Made by a program: the position numbers and the translations under genes
In this document: positions 4,842-12,238 of the stretch, piece after piece
How positions within the stretch are numbered: position 1 is the stretch's first letter
How the letters are laid out: every line of letters starts with the position of its first letter
From: UBA11855 sp964591705
GTDB taxonomy: Archaea; Thermoproteota; Bathyarchaeia; Bathyarchaeales; Bathycorpusculaceae
NCBI GenBank assembly: GCA_964591705.1
Contig: CAZQCX010000041.1
Coordinates: 1-12,368, forward strand
Direction: 5' to 3'
DNA length: 12,368 bases
Notes under the pieces: model-generated
What the model saw: the letters and a program-made list of their open reading frames with translations, nothing else
Databases searched by the model: none
What the model was told of the DNA's origin: nothing

Positions 4842-6095
4842 ATGCCGAAAATCAGGGACGTGTTGCAGGATTCGAACCCATGGTGGAAACAGGAGTTTAC
4901 AGTGGAATTCAAGGAAAGAGAAATCTACGACAGCGTCAAGAGGTTTCTGCCGCTCCCCCAGATGATAGCTTTCACAGGCTTGAGGAGAGTTGGAAAAACC
5001 ACCCTCATGCTCAAAATCGCCGAGGATTACATGAGAAGCGGTTTTGATCCCCGCAACATCGTGTATTTTTCGTTTGACGAGTTCAGGGCAGCTGAACTTA
5101 GGGAGGTCTTGAAGGAGTATGAGGAGCTACTGGAAAGAGACCTCAGGAAGGGAAGCTATCTCGTCCTGCTTGACGAAGTTCAGAAGCTCTCAAGGTGGGA
5201 GGATCAGCTTAAGGGAGTTTATGACACGTTTGGCAAGAACCTCAAGATCGTGGTTTCCGGGTCCGAGTCCCTGCTGATCAAGGATACTTCAAGAGAGACT
5301 CTTGCAGGCAGGCTGCTTGATTTCAAGGTTGAAACGCTTTCGTTCAGGGAGTTTCTGGTTTTTCGGGGTTTGGCTTCGTATGAACCGATGGGACTTTATG
5401 AAAGGGAGTTGAGTCGGCTTCTTGACGAGTTCATCTTGACTCTTGGTTTTCCAGAACTCGTAAACATCAAAGACAAGAGCATAATAAGAAAGTATGTGAA
5501 GGAGAGCATAGTCGAGAAGATCTTTTACCGAGACATTCCTCGGCTTTTCAAGATCAGCGATGCCTCCGCCTTGGAGCCGCTGCTCAACGTCTTGATGGAG
5601 GAGCCTGGGCAACTCGTGGAGCTGTCGGGTTTGGCTATGGAGCTGGGGCTTTCTAGGCAGACGCTCTCGCGCTATCTTACTTATCTCGAGGAGTCTTTCT
5701 TGCTGAGGAAGGTCTACAATTTTTCGAAGAGCCGCAGGAAGGTAGAGAGGAAGCTGAAGAAGTATTATCCGACCTTGATTTCGGTTGATCTCTTGTTCAA
5801 AGACGATGATGGCTCAAAGTCTAGAGTGTTTGAATGGTTCATTGTGAACCAGTTGAAGGCGGAGTTCTTTTGGAGGGATCCTTACAAGAGAGAAGTCGAT
5901 ATCGTTCTTCCGGACGGGGAGATAGTGCCCATCGAGGTGAAATATGGCAGACTGGATCTGTCTGGGCTTTTGGCATTCATGAAGAAGTTCAAAGTGGGTC
6001 ATGGCTATGTCATTTCGACAAAAGAATGCAGAGAGCAAAAGTTGGATGATAAAACAATCTCGATTGTTCCAGCGTTCAAGTTTTTGTTGAAGTAA
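4842..6095 (+). CDS. AAA_14/DUF4143-type ATPase
   Basis: A 417-residue ATPase of the large family common in archaea and anaerobic bacteria. Walker A is GLRRVGKTT (46-54). Walker B is YLVLLDEVQ (106-114) with D111 and E112, followed by a sensor-like SGSES (139-143) and the family signature GRLL (156-159). A winged-helix segment follows (about 258-295, LSGLAMELGLSRQTLSRYLT). The C-terminal DUF4143 part has a restriction-endonuclease-like pattern: E331, D353 in REVDIVLPDG and E365-x-K367 in PIEVKYG. The length is normal and the frame intact. The cellular role of the family is not settled; links to mobile DNA or defence are suspected. ATG 4842 is the only start that fits the domain. It stands alone with its own palindrome-bearing promoter. 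Confidence 0.9.
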   Translation: MPKIRDVLQDSNPWWKQEFTVEFKEREIYDSVKRFLPLPQMIAFTGLRRVGKTTLMLKIAEDYMRSGFDPRNIVYFSFDEFRAAELREVLKEYEELLERDLRKGSYLVLLDEVQKLSRWEDQLKGVYDTFGKNLKIVVSGSESLLIKDTSRETLAGRLLDFKVETLSFREFLVFRGLASYEPMGLYERELSRLLDEFILTLGFPELVNIKDKSIIRKYVKESIVEKIFYRDIPRLFKISDASALEPLLNVLMEEPGQLVELSGLAMELGLSRQTLSRYLTYLEESFLLRKVYNFSKSRRKVERKLKKYYPTLISVDLLFKDDDGSKSRVFEWFIVNQLKAEFFWRDPYKREVDIVLPDGEIVPIEVKYGRLDLSGLLAFMKKFKVGHGYVISTKECREQKLDDKTISIVPAFKFLLK

Positions 6096-6140
6096 CCCGC
6101 AAAGGGTAGTAGTTCCATTGAGCGCCCGACTTTTCAGTGA

Positions 6141-6423
6141 GGCAACCGCATCCAAGTCCCCAAGCTCGTAAGGTGGAAGTACAAGCTCGAAAGCAAACAA
6201 ACCTTCAAAGTCACCGTCCAGGCTTTGCACCTCTGGGGCTGGGGAAGACCGCTACGACTTGCCCACAGAAACAGTCCTAGAACACGCCAAGCTGGCAAGA
6301 AACATGGGAGCAGAAACCATACAAATCGAACCATACTGGTATTTCTTCGAAAACGGAAAATCAAAAAAAGGGATGCTGGCACTGTGGTCAGCGATTTGGG
6401 TTACATCATTGCTAAACCAGCCC
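6141..6423 (+). pseudogene. Chimeric remnant: tandem-AbrB 5' part fused to 120-residue gene 3' part
   Basis: Bases 6141-6238 match the first half of the tandem-AbrB genes (GNRIQVPKLVRWKYKLE, compare 2171-2269 and the equivalent in 4357-4644). From about 6246 the sequence matches 3463-3637, the 3' part of the 120-residue gene (LPTETVLEHAKLARNMGAET, then EPYWYFFENG). The two halves are in different reading frames, so no fused protein is made. The AbrB start and leader are missing, and the stop codon of the second gene is changed (TAG to TGG). The junction near 6239-6250 falls where both parents have a similar GGGG/GGCGAAGAC-like run. It looks like a deletion or ectopic recombination between neighbours arranged as at 2126 and 3252. 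Confidence 0.75.
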
Positions 6424-6595
6424 AAGTCAAATTATACTATAGTTGTTGTGTGGTTTCTTCTTCAACGATGCTTGACTGAGCGCATACTAGCGGACCAAGA
6501 AAGTGACGAAGGGATGATGAGCGCAAAATGTTGTTTTGGGAATCGAAATAGGTTCATGCTACGTTGACCCCCAATCATGAACGGGAGAGGACAGG
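6424..6595. other. Gene-free stretch between TA island and glycan cluster
   Basis: There is a TATA-like run (AATTATACTATAG, 6430-6442) but only a three-codon frame (ATG 6468) follows it. I see no RNA gene, repeat or mobile element. This stretch probably marks the boundary between the decaying TA island and the glycan cluster. Confidence 0.4.
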
Positions 6596-6703
6596 ATGAA
6601 CCACGCATCCTTCTCAACCAAGAAAACAATGGCAAACTATGAGGATATTCATAGTCACCTAGGTAACCAGCAAGAAACAAAGTCGTTCAGCCAAAGCGGT
6701 TAG
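6596..6703 (+). CDS. Possible 35-residue peptide gene
   Basis: A small frame from ATG 6596 to TAG 6703 preceded by a good Shine-Dalgarno sequence (GGAGAGG, 6584-6590, five bases before the ATG). The product is polar and rich in Ser, Gln, Asn and Lys (it begins MNHASFSTKK), with no Cys, signal peptide or membrane segment. It ends 81 bases before a radical SAM gene, so it could be a substrate peptide, but it has no recognisable leader motif and may be chance. A short hairpin ACTATGA-GGATAT-TCATAGT lies inside it (6637-6656). Confidence 0.28.
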   Translation: MNHASFSTKKTMANYEDIHSHLGNQQETKSFSQSG

Positions 6704-6784
6704 TTGGTTCTTGAGAAGTTTCATATGCAAGAATTGGGTTAGGAAGATCAGAAATCTAACGATGCTGCTTCCGAGCTAAGTGAA

Positions 6785-7756
6785 ATGATGCCTGATACAG
6801 CAAGAAAATCAACATTAGTGGTTGACGTTACGTACAGGTGTAATGCAAGCTGTAGGTATTGCCAGTGGGGTGGTCCTAATCCGTTTATTGGGCAGCTCCC
6901 GCTGTCAGAGATTCTTTTGCCGCAAGAAACGCTCAATGTTTTGGGAGCAAAACGAGTAGTTCTCTCTGGTGGGGAGCCGCGGCTTCATCCTTTGCTTCCT
7001 GAGGTTCTCGCTCATTATGGGGGCATGGTCGATGAGGTGGTTGTTTTGACCAACGGGTATGGATTGGATAAACAGGAAGTTTGCCGGTTGATTGATCATG
7101 GGGCTTCAGGCGTGACTGTTTCGCTTGATTCCGTTCTTGCGAAAGAGGCCATGCTGACCAGAGCAACCCCTAGCAGCATTCACCGGAAGATAGTGTCCAA
7201 TTTGCAAGGCATTCGTTGCGGCAAAAGAGATTTCGAGTTTGGAATCAACGCGGTCGTTTCCAGAGTGACCGCGAACTGGGGCAGTGTAGGGAGTATTCTT
7301 CAATTTGCGAATGGGCTTGGTGTGGATTTTGTGAAGTTTCAGCCGGTTTTTGATGATGGCTACGTATCCATGAACGCTGCTGATCTCATGCTATCGCCTT
7401 CTGATGCAGACAAGCTTTTTGATATCGGCAGGCGGTTGTCAACGATTGAACATCCTGAGACTAATCCTCCTGAATTCTGGGAAAATATTGCAGGTCTGGC
7501 AGGTGGCCGTGAACTTTCTTCAAGGTCTTGTGGTTTGGGATCTTGGCATTCTATGCTTGTGAGGAATAATCTAAGCGTTTGCTATTGGCTTGGCTCTGTT
7601 TCCTTCGGTGGCTCTGGATCGATATTGAGCTGGGGAGCCGTTGCTGAAACCCGGAGAAGTTTTGAAGCGGCTAAACTTAAGTGTCGAGTTGGGTTTCAAT
7701 GCTTCTGCAACCAAGGCTTGTTTCATGTTTGGGATGATAGGGTAGCGGGTGAATGA
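6785..7756 (+). CDS. Radical SAM protein with C-terminal cysteine cluster
   Basis: A 323-residue enzyme. The radical SAM signature C19-x3-C23-x2-C26 (YRCNASCRYCQWGG) binds the [4Fe-4S] cluster that cleaves S-adenosylmethionine. SGGEP (61-65) contacts SAM, and VVLTNGYG (86-93) and GVTVSLDS (109-116) are typical barrel strands. The C-terminal part has C249, C266, C300, C306 and C308 (KCRVGFQCFCNQG), resembling a SPASM/twitch-like auxiliary cluster, as in enzymes that modify peptides or carbohydrates. The start is ATG 6785, with ATG 6788 equally possible. It overlaps the glycosyltransferase gene by 8 bases, so the two are co-translated. The substrate is unknown. Confidence 0.88.
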   Translation: MMPDTARKSTLVVDVTYRCNASCRYCQWGGPNPFIGQLPLSEILLPQETLNVLGAKRVVLSGGEPRLHPLLPEVLAHYGGMVDEVVVLTNGYGLDKQEVCRLIDHGASGVTVSLDSVLAKEAMLTRATPSSIHRKIVSNLQGIRCGKRDFEFGINAVVSRVTANWGSVGSILQFANGLGVDFVKFQPVFDDGYVSMNAADLMLSPSDADKLFDIGRRLSTIEHPETNPPEFWENIAGLAGGRELSSRSCGLGSWHSMLVRNNLSVCYWLGSVSFGGSGSILSWGAVAETRRSFEAAKLKCRVGFQCFCNQGLFHVWDDRVAGE

Positions 7757-8867
7757 AGACCTGGGCAAAGTTAGCATTGATATCGTTGTGCCGACAGTTC
7801 GCGTGGATTGGAGCGTTTTGCGCCGCTTGGCTTACCTAGATTTGCCTGATGGTATGGAGGTTCATTGTATCTTCGTCGTTGATGATCCGCATGCTGAACA
7901 TGCGAATCTAGGGTCGTGTTTGGATGGCTTTGCGGTTACAGTGATAGAGAATGAGGCTAATTTTGGCGCTCATGTTTCTAGGAATCGAGGGCTCGAGGCG
8001 GAAGTTGGAGATTATGTCTTGTTCTTGGATGATGATACAGAAGTGCCTCCAGATCTTTTGGCGACGTATTTGAAGGCTATTAGAGAGTATCCAGACGCGC
8101 CGGGTTTTGTTGGTCCTGTGAAATTCCCAGCGCCTTTTAACTCGTTCACGGGTGCAGCTGTGGCTAGTGACATTCTTACTTTCTGGGATATCGCCGAGAA
8201 CATGCCTAGCCTCGGCTGGGGAATAACTGCAAATCTCTTGGTGAGGAGAACGGTTGTGGGAGACATTTGTTTTTCTTCGAGGTTTCCGAAAAAAGGAGGT
8301 GGAGAAGATGTCGATTTCTGTTTGAGATTAGTTGAAAAGACTGGGAAATGGTTTATTTCGGTTCCGAGCGCCGTCGTTGTTCATCAGTGGTGGGATGGGG
8401 GATCTTATCAGTACCGGAGGTTTGCCAGATGGGCATACGGAGACTCTTCCCTCCCAGTGCTTCATCCTTCTTACAAATTCCGGAATGCGCCAAACTTTAT
8501 TGAAACGGCTCTACTCAGCTTCTTGTTGGGAAGTGCTGCGTCTGTTTTTATGGGTGCTTCATTGACTTGGTTTGCTGTTTGGTTGATTATTGCATTCTTC
8601 TTGGAGTTGGCCATGGATGGATTCAGAATGAGGCTGGAGGGTAAAAGGGTTGGTTTGTTGGTTTCGGTTCAAGCTACTTTGATTCGTCTCTCGAATGATC
8701 TTGGGCGAATCGCTGGGCATCTGAAACATTTGCATTTTCTAGGGATCGGAGAACGTTTTGATTATTTCATGACTGGTGAACATATAGCGTACGAAAGGCG
8801 AGTTGCTGTCACACAATTTATTGTTTTTGCAGTAGTGGCTGCTGTCTTGTTTGCTGTGTTGAGTTGA
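7749..8867 (+). CDS. Membrane-anchored family 2 glycosyltransferase
   Basis: A 372-residue protein. The GT-A domain (about 8-215) shows the family 2 pattern: SIDIVVPTVRVDW, VVDD (43-46), NFGAHVSRNRG (71-81), the metal-binding FLDDDTEVP (92-100), and GGGEDVDFCLRL (183-194) with the catalytic-type acid D187 or E186, then HQWWDGG (212-218). Hydrophobic segments at about 252-290 and 354-371 anchor it in the membrane, with the active site probably cytoplasmic. The start is GTG 7749, overlapping the radical SAM stop by 8 bases. The divergent and convergent neighbours make UDP-sugars, so it likely transfers a sugar to a lipid or protein-linked acceptor. Donor and acceptor cannot be read from sequence. 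Confidence 0.88.
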   Translation: MNEDLGKVSIDIVVPTVRVDWSVLRRLAYLDLPDGMEVHCIFVVDDPHAEHANLGSCLDGFAVTVIENEANFGAHVSRNRGLEAEVGDYVLFLDDDTEVPPDLLATYLKAIREYPDAPGFVGPVKFPAPFNSFTGAAVASDILTFWDIAENMPSLGWGITANLLVRRTVVGDICFSSRFPKKGGGEDVDFCLRLVEKTGKWFISVPSAVVVHQWWDGGSYQYRRFARWAYGDSSLPVLHPSYKFRNAPNFIETALLSFLLGSAASVFMGASLTWFAVWLIIAFFLELAMDGFRMRLEGKRVGLLVSVQATLIRLSNDLGRIAGHLKHLHFLGIGERFDYFMTGEHIAYERRVAVTQFIVFAVVAAVLFAVLS

Positions 8868-8918
8868 TGTTGGTATTGCTGCTTAGACCGAGGTATTTTT
8901 CTTGGCTGTTTTCGTGGA
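8868..8918. terminator. T-rich spacer between convergent genes
   Basis: The plus strand has TATTTTTCTTGG and TGTTTTCG runs just after the glycosyltransferase stop, the type of T-run that ends archaeal transcription. The dehydrogenase gene ends at 8919 on the other strand. Confidence 0.4.
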
Positions 8919-10259
8919 TTATTTGCCGAGACCTGTGGCGATGAATGTTAGTTGTTGTTTGAATGTTTTAGGGTTGTAAATTCTTCTTCCGTCGATAAGT
9001 AAGGGTTGTTTCATGTTCTTGACGAAGTCTTCTGGTTTGAGGTTTTTGAGTTCGCTCCATTCTGTTGCGATTATGCAGCATTCAGCGTTTTTTAGGCATT
9101 CTTTTGCTGAAGCGGCGTATTTGATTTTGTCGTTGAATATTGTTCTTGCGACTGGTACGGCGACTGGGTCGTAAGCGGTTACCACTGCGCCTTCTTTGAG
9201 TAGCTGGTTTATTATGGGTATGACTCGGGCTTCTCTCATGTCGTCCGTGTCTGGCTTGAATGCCAAGCCTAGAATTGCGATGTGTTTACCTTTGAGGTTG
9301 CCGAGTTGTTTTCTGCAGATTTCGGCGGTTTTGAGGGGTTGGGTGTTGTTTACGTTTTCGACGGCTTCTAGTAGTTCGGGCGTGTAGCCCAAGGCTTTCG
9401 AGGTGGCGATTAGGGCTTTTGTGTCTTTGGGGAAGCATGAGCCGCCGTAGCCTAGTCCCGCGTCTAGAAATAAGGGTCCGATGCGTTTGTCTAAGCCCAT
9501 GGCTTCTGCCACGATTTCCACGTCTGCGCTTGGGATTTGTTCGCATATGTTTGCGATGGTGTTTATGAAGCTGATTTTTGTGGCGAGCATGGCGTTGCTG
9601 GCGTATTTTATGATTTCTGCTGTTGAGAGGCTGGTTCTTATCATGGGCGGTGTTTTTTTGCGGTAGAAGTTTTTGTATAGGTTCTCGAGGGTGTTTCCTG
9701 ATTTTTTGTCGTGTTCGCCTATGACTATGCGGTCAGTGTGCAGTGTGTCTTGGAATGCTGAGCCTTGGCGCAGGAATTCTGGGTTCGTGCAGAGTCCGAA
9801 GTCTTTGCCGCATTTCTTGTTGGATTCAAGTTCAAGTATTGGCTTTATGGTGTTTTGGGTTGTTCCTGGCACGACGGTGCTCTTGATTGCGACAACGTGA
9901 TAGCTGGCTTTTCTGCCTAGTGCCTTGCCTATTTCGTGAGAGGCGTTTTCTATGTATTGGAGGTTTATGCTGCCGTCTGGTTTGCTTGGGGTTCCGACTG
10001 TGACGAAGGTCAGGTCAGTTTCTGAAATTGCTTGTTCTGCTTGACCGGTTATGCATTTTAGGAGTTTGTTCTTGAGGCTGGTTTTTAGTTTTTCTTGCAG
10101 CCCAGGTTCGTGGAATGGGGGTATCCCCTGATTGATTTTTGTGGTTTTTTCAGGATCTACGTCTGAGGATGTGACGGAGTGGCCTTTGCTTGCGAATCCG
10201 ACTGCGGTGCATAGACCTACGTAGCCGAGACCTATGACTGAGATTTTTTGTTTCTTCAT
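8919..10259 (-). CDS. ugd: UDP-glucose 6-dehydrogenase
   Basis: A 446-residue NAD-dependent sugar-nucleotide dehydrogenase, full length. The Rossmann motif is GLGYVGLCTA (10-19), with D33 to D35 near the NAD ribose. Further motifs are FVTVGTPSKPDGS (85-97), KSTVVPGTT (126-134), NPEFLRQGSA (159-168), a lysine in AMLATKISF (K228) and the catalytic cysteine C275 in GLGYGGSCFPKDT. The C-terminal domain has LGLAFKPDTDDMREA. It oxidises UDP-glucose twice to UDP-glucuronate. The homologous UDP-ManNAc dehydrogenases differ little, but a uridylyltransferase and a decarboxylase next door favour UDP-glucose. The ATG at 10259 is immediately before the nucleotide-binding strand. It is transcribed divergently from galU. 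Confidence 0.92.
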   Translation of the reverse strand: MKKQKISVIGLGYVGLCTAVGFASKGHSVTSSDVDPEKTTKINQGIPPFHEPGLQEKLKTSLKNKLLKCITGQAEQAISETDLTFVTVGTPSKPDGSINLQYIENASHEIGKALGRKASYHVVAIKSTVVPGTTQNTIKPILELESNKKCGKDFGLCTNPEFLRQGSAFQDTLHTDRIVIGEHDKKSGNTLENLYKNFYRKKTPPMIRTSLSTAEIIKYASNAMLATKISFINTIANICEQIPSADVEIVAEAMGLDKRIGPLFLDAGLGYGGSCFPKDTKALIATSKALGYTPELLEAVENVNNTQPLKTAEICRKQLGNLKGKHIAILGLAFKPDTDDMREARVIPIINQLLKEGAVVTAYDPVAVPVARTIFNDKIKYAASAKECLKNAECCIIATEWSELKNLKPEDFVKNMKQPLLIDGRRIYNPKTFKQQLTFIATGLGK

Positions 10260-10300
10260 GATTGAGCTCTTCCGGCGTTGCTGGTGGTTTGTGTGTCTAT

Positions 10301-10320
10301 AGTAAAATTAATTATATATG
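10301..10320. promoter_or_regulatory. Divergent promoter region between ugd and galU
   Basis: An AT-rich run with TTATATAT (10312-10319) is centred about 42 bases upstream of ATG 10358 on the plus strand, matching the usual spacing. On the minus strand ATATATAA and a TACTATAG run lie 45-57 bases before the ugd ATG. One shared element or two overlapping TATA boxes would co-regulate both genes. Confidence 0.55.
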
Positions 10321-10357
10321 AATTCTAGATCTGATGGGGAAAGCTGGAGATACGCTG

Positions 10358-11227
10358 ATGATTCGGAAGGTTATTGTTCCTGCTGCTGGTTTGGGTACGC
10401 GTTTGTTCCCTGCCACCAAGGAGCAGCCTAAGGAGATGCTTCCTATTTTCGCCTGTTCCTCTAACGGTGGGATGCTGGTGAAGCCGGTGGTGCAGTTGGT
10501 TTTTGAGCATTTGCATGAGGCTGGGTTGCGGGAGTTTTGCTTTGTTGTTGGTCGTGGAAAGAGGGGTATTGAGGATCATTTTACGCCTGATCCCGGTTGT
10601 GTGCGGAGTCTTGAGGGGACGGGCAAGAACGAGCAGGCGACGGATTTGGAGGCGTTTTACAAGAAATTGGAGTCTTCGACTATTATGTGGGTTAATCAGC
10701 CTGCGCCGAAGGGTTTCGGAAACGCTGTTTTGCTGGGGCAGCCTTTTGTGCAGCACGAGCGGTGCCTGGTGCACGCTGGCGACAGCTGCATCATCTCGAA
10801 GAAAATGGACTACGTCAAGAGACTGCTTGATGCCTATGATCGGCTCAAGGCAGACGCGGCGTTCATTGCGTTAGAGGTTGAGAACCCGCGGCATTACGGC
10901 ATTGTTGCAGGTGTCGAGGCGGAGTCGGGGGTTTTCAAGGTCAAAAGCGTGGTTGAGAAGCCTGAGAAGCCGACTTCGAACTTGGCGATTATGGCAATGT
11001 ATGTTTTTCACCCTGTGATTTTCAAGGCGTTGGAGAAGACTGAACCGGGAAAGAATGGAGAGATCCAGCTGACGGATGCCATCCAGAAGCTTGTTGATTG
11101 GGGACTGAACGTCGTTGCAGTCAAGCTCGAAAATAGCTATGCGCATATGGATATTGGCAGCCCTGAAAGATACTGGGAAGCCCTCGAGTTGTCTAATAGG
11201 CAGTTTTGTAAGAGGTCAACACCGTGA
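10358..11227 (+). CDS. galU: UTP-glucose-1-phosphate uridylyltransferase-like
   Basis: A 289-residue nucleotidyltransferase. VIVPAAGLGTRLFPATKEQ (5-23) and the following PKEMLP bind the nucleotide. Next come VEKPEKP, GEIQLTDAI and AHMDIGSPERYWEAL, all typical of GalU. The sugar-nucleotide metal site usually reads GDD; here it is HAGDSCI, with Ser in place of the second Asp. It makes UDP-glucose from UTP and glucose-1-phosphate, the substrate of the divergent dehydrogenase. I chose ATG 10358 because GalU proteins begin just there, a GGAGAT lies about six bases upstream and the TATA spacing fits; ATG 10334 would add eight residues. Its stop overlaps the next gene as GTGA. Confidence 0.88.
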   Translation: MIRKVIVPAAGLGTRLFPATKEQPKEMLPIFACSSNGGMLVKPVVQLVFEHLHEAGLREFCFVVGRGKRGIEDHFTPDPGCVRSLEGTGKNEQATDLEAFYKKLESSTIMWVNQPAPKGFGNAVLLGQPFVQHERCLVHAGDSCIISKKMDYVKRLLDAYDRLKADAAFIALEVENPRHYGIVAGVEAESGVFKVKSVVEKPEKPTSNLAIMAMYVFHPVIFKALEKTEPGKNGEIQLTDAIQKLVDWGLNVVAVKLENSYAHMDIGSPERYWEALELSNRQFCKRSTP

Positions 11228-12237
11228 TTGATGATATCATACTTGAGGATATCGAGAGAATAAAGAGCAGCGTGAAAGGCGATTTCTTCGTTGGAAAGAG
11301 AGTACTGGTCACCGGCGGAGCGGGGTTTATTGGCAGCTGGCTCTGCGATGTCCTGGTTGCTTTCGATGCCAAAGTCACAGTCGTGGACGATTTATCCACT
11401 GGCAGAATGAAGAACATCGACCATCTGATGGGCAATCCCAGGTTCAAATTGGTTAAGTCGGATGTTTGCAGATTCAAGAATGAAGAAAAACTCGATATCA
11501 TTTTGCATTTAGCTGGTCACGCGTCGCCTGACGAGTACATGGCACACCCAATTGAAACCCTGCGGACTAGCGCATTTGGCACAGAAAAAATGGCCGAACT
11601 AGCCAGAAAAAACAACGCGCTCGTACTGTTTGCTTCAACCTCAGAAGTCTACGGTGATGCCAAAATTGTGCCTACGCCTGAAACCTACTGGGGAAAAGTC
11701 AACCCAGTGGGTCCGCGATCGTGCTATGATGAAGGAAAGCGATTCGCTGAAGCCTTGCTTGTAGCCTACCTTAAACAGTACAAATTGAATGTGAAGATTG
11801 CAAGAATCTTCAACACGTACGGTCCACGACTGAGAGAAGACGGCTTGTACGGCAGAGCAATGTCACGATTTATCAAGCAGGCGTTGAACAATGAACCCAT
11901 AACGGTTTATGGTGATGGGAAACAGACCAGGTCATTCTGCTACATAACCGATACTGTTACGGGTTTAATGCTGTTGACAGTTAGTGAAAAGGCGAAAGGA
12001 GAAGTTGTGAATGTTGGAAATTCACAAGAAATGACTATTTTGGAACTGGCAAAAAAAATCAAAAAGTTAACCAAATGCAGTTCTTCGTTGACTTTTCATC
12101 CGTTGCCGAAGGATGACCCAAAAAGGCGCTGCCCAGACACACGGAAACTAGAAGCGCTGGTAGGATGGAAGCCGCAAGTCACATTTGAAGATGGACTTAG
12201 AAGAACAATTACATGGTTTTCCTCAAAAACCCAGTAA
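11224..12237 (+). CDS. UDP-glucuronate decarboxylase (UDP-xylose synthase)-like epimerase
   Basis: A 337-residue extended short-chain dehydrogenase. The NAD motif is GGAGFIG (31-37), then VVDDLSTG (53-60), LHLAGHASP (94-102), STSEVYGD (138-145), and the catalytic Y168-x3-K172 within VGPRSCYDEGKRFAEAL. That last stretch, with QTRSFCYITD and KDDPKRRCPD, is characteristic of UDP-glucuronate decarboxylases and close relatives. It would convert UDP-glucuronate to UDP-xylose. A dTDP-glucose dehydratase or C4-epimerase is less likely because these usually lack CYDEGKR. The GTG start overlaps the galU stop by four bases. An N-terminal extension of about 24 residues precedes the Rossmann fold. T-rich sequence follows the stop. 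Confidence 0.85.
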   Translation: MIDDIILEDIERIKSSVKGDFFVGKRVLVTGGAGFIGSWLCDVLVAFDAKVTVVDDLSTGRMKNIDHLMGNPRFKLVKSDVCRFKNEEKLDIILHLAGHASPDEYMAHPIETLRTSAFGTEKMAELARKNNALVLFASTSEVYGDAKIVPTPETYWGKVNPVGPRSCYDEGKRFAEALLVAYLKQYKLNVKIARIFNTYGPRLREDGLYGRAMSRFIKQALNNEPITVYGDGKQTRSFCYITDTVTGLMLLTVSEKAKGEVVNVGNSQEMTILELAKKIKKLTKCSSSLTFHPLPKDDPKRRCPDTRKLEALVGWKPQVTFEDGLRRTITWFSSKTQ

Positions 12238-12238
12238 A

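Noticed and set aside
4493..4912. A 139-codon minus-strand frame
   Set aside because: It is a shadow of the tandem-AbrB gene and crosses the ATPase promoter and palindrome; no domain is recognisable.
6637..6656. Hairpin ACTATGA-GGATAT-TCATAGT as a riboswitch or RNA gene
   Set aside because: A single short stem without neighbouring conserved structure; no tRNA or riboswitch features were found around it.
8012..8266. Minus-strand frame inside the glycosyltransferase gene
   Set aside because: Antisense shadow of a clear family 2 glycosyltransferase.
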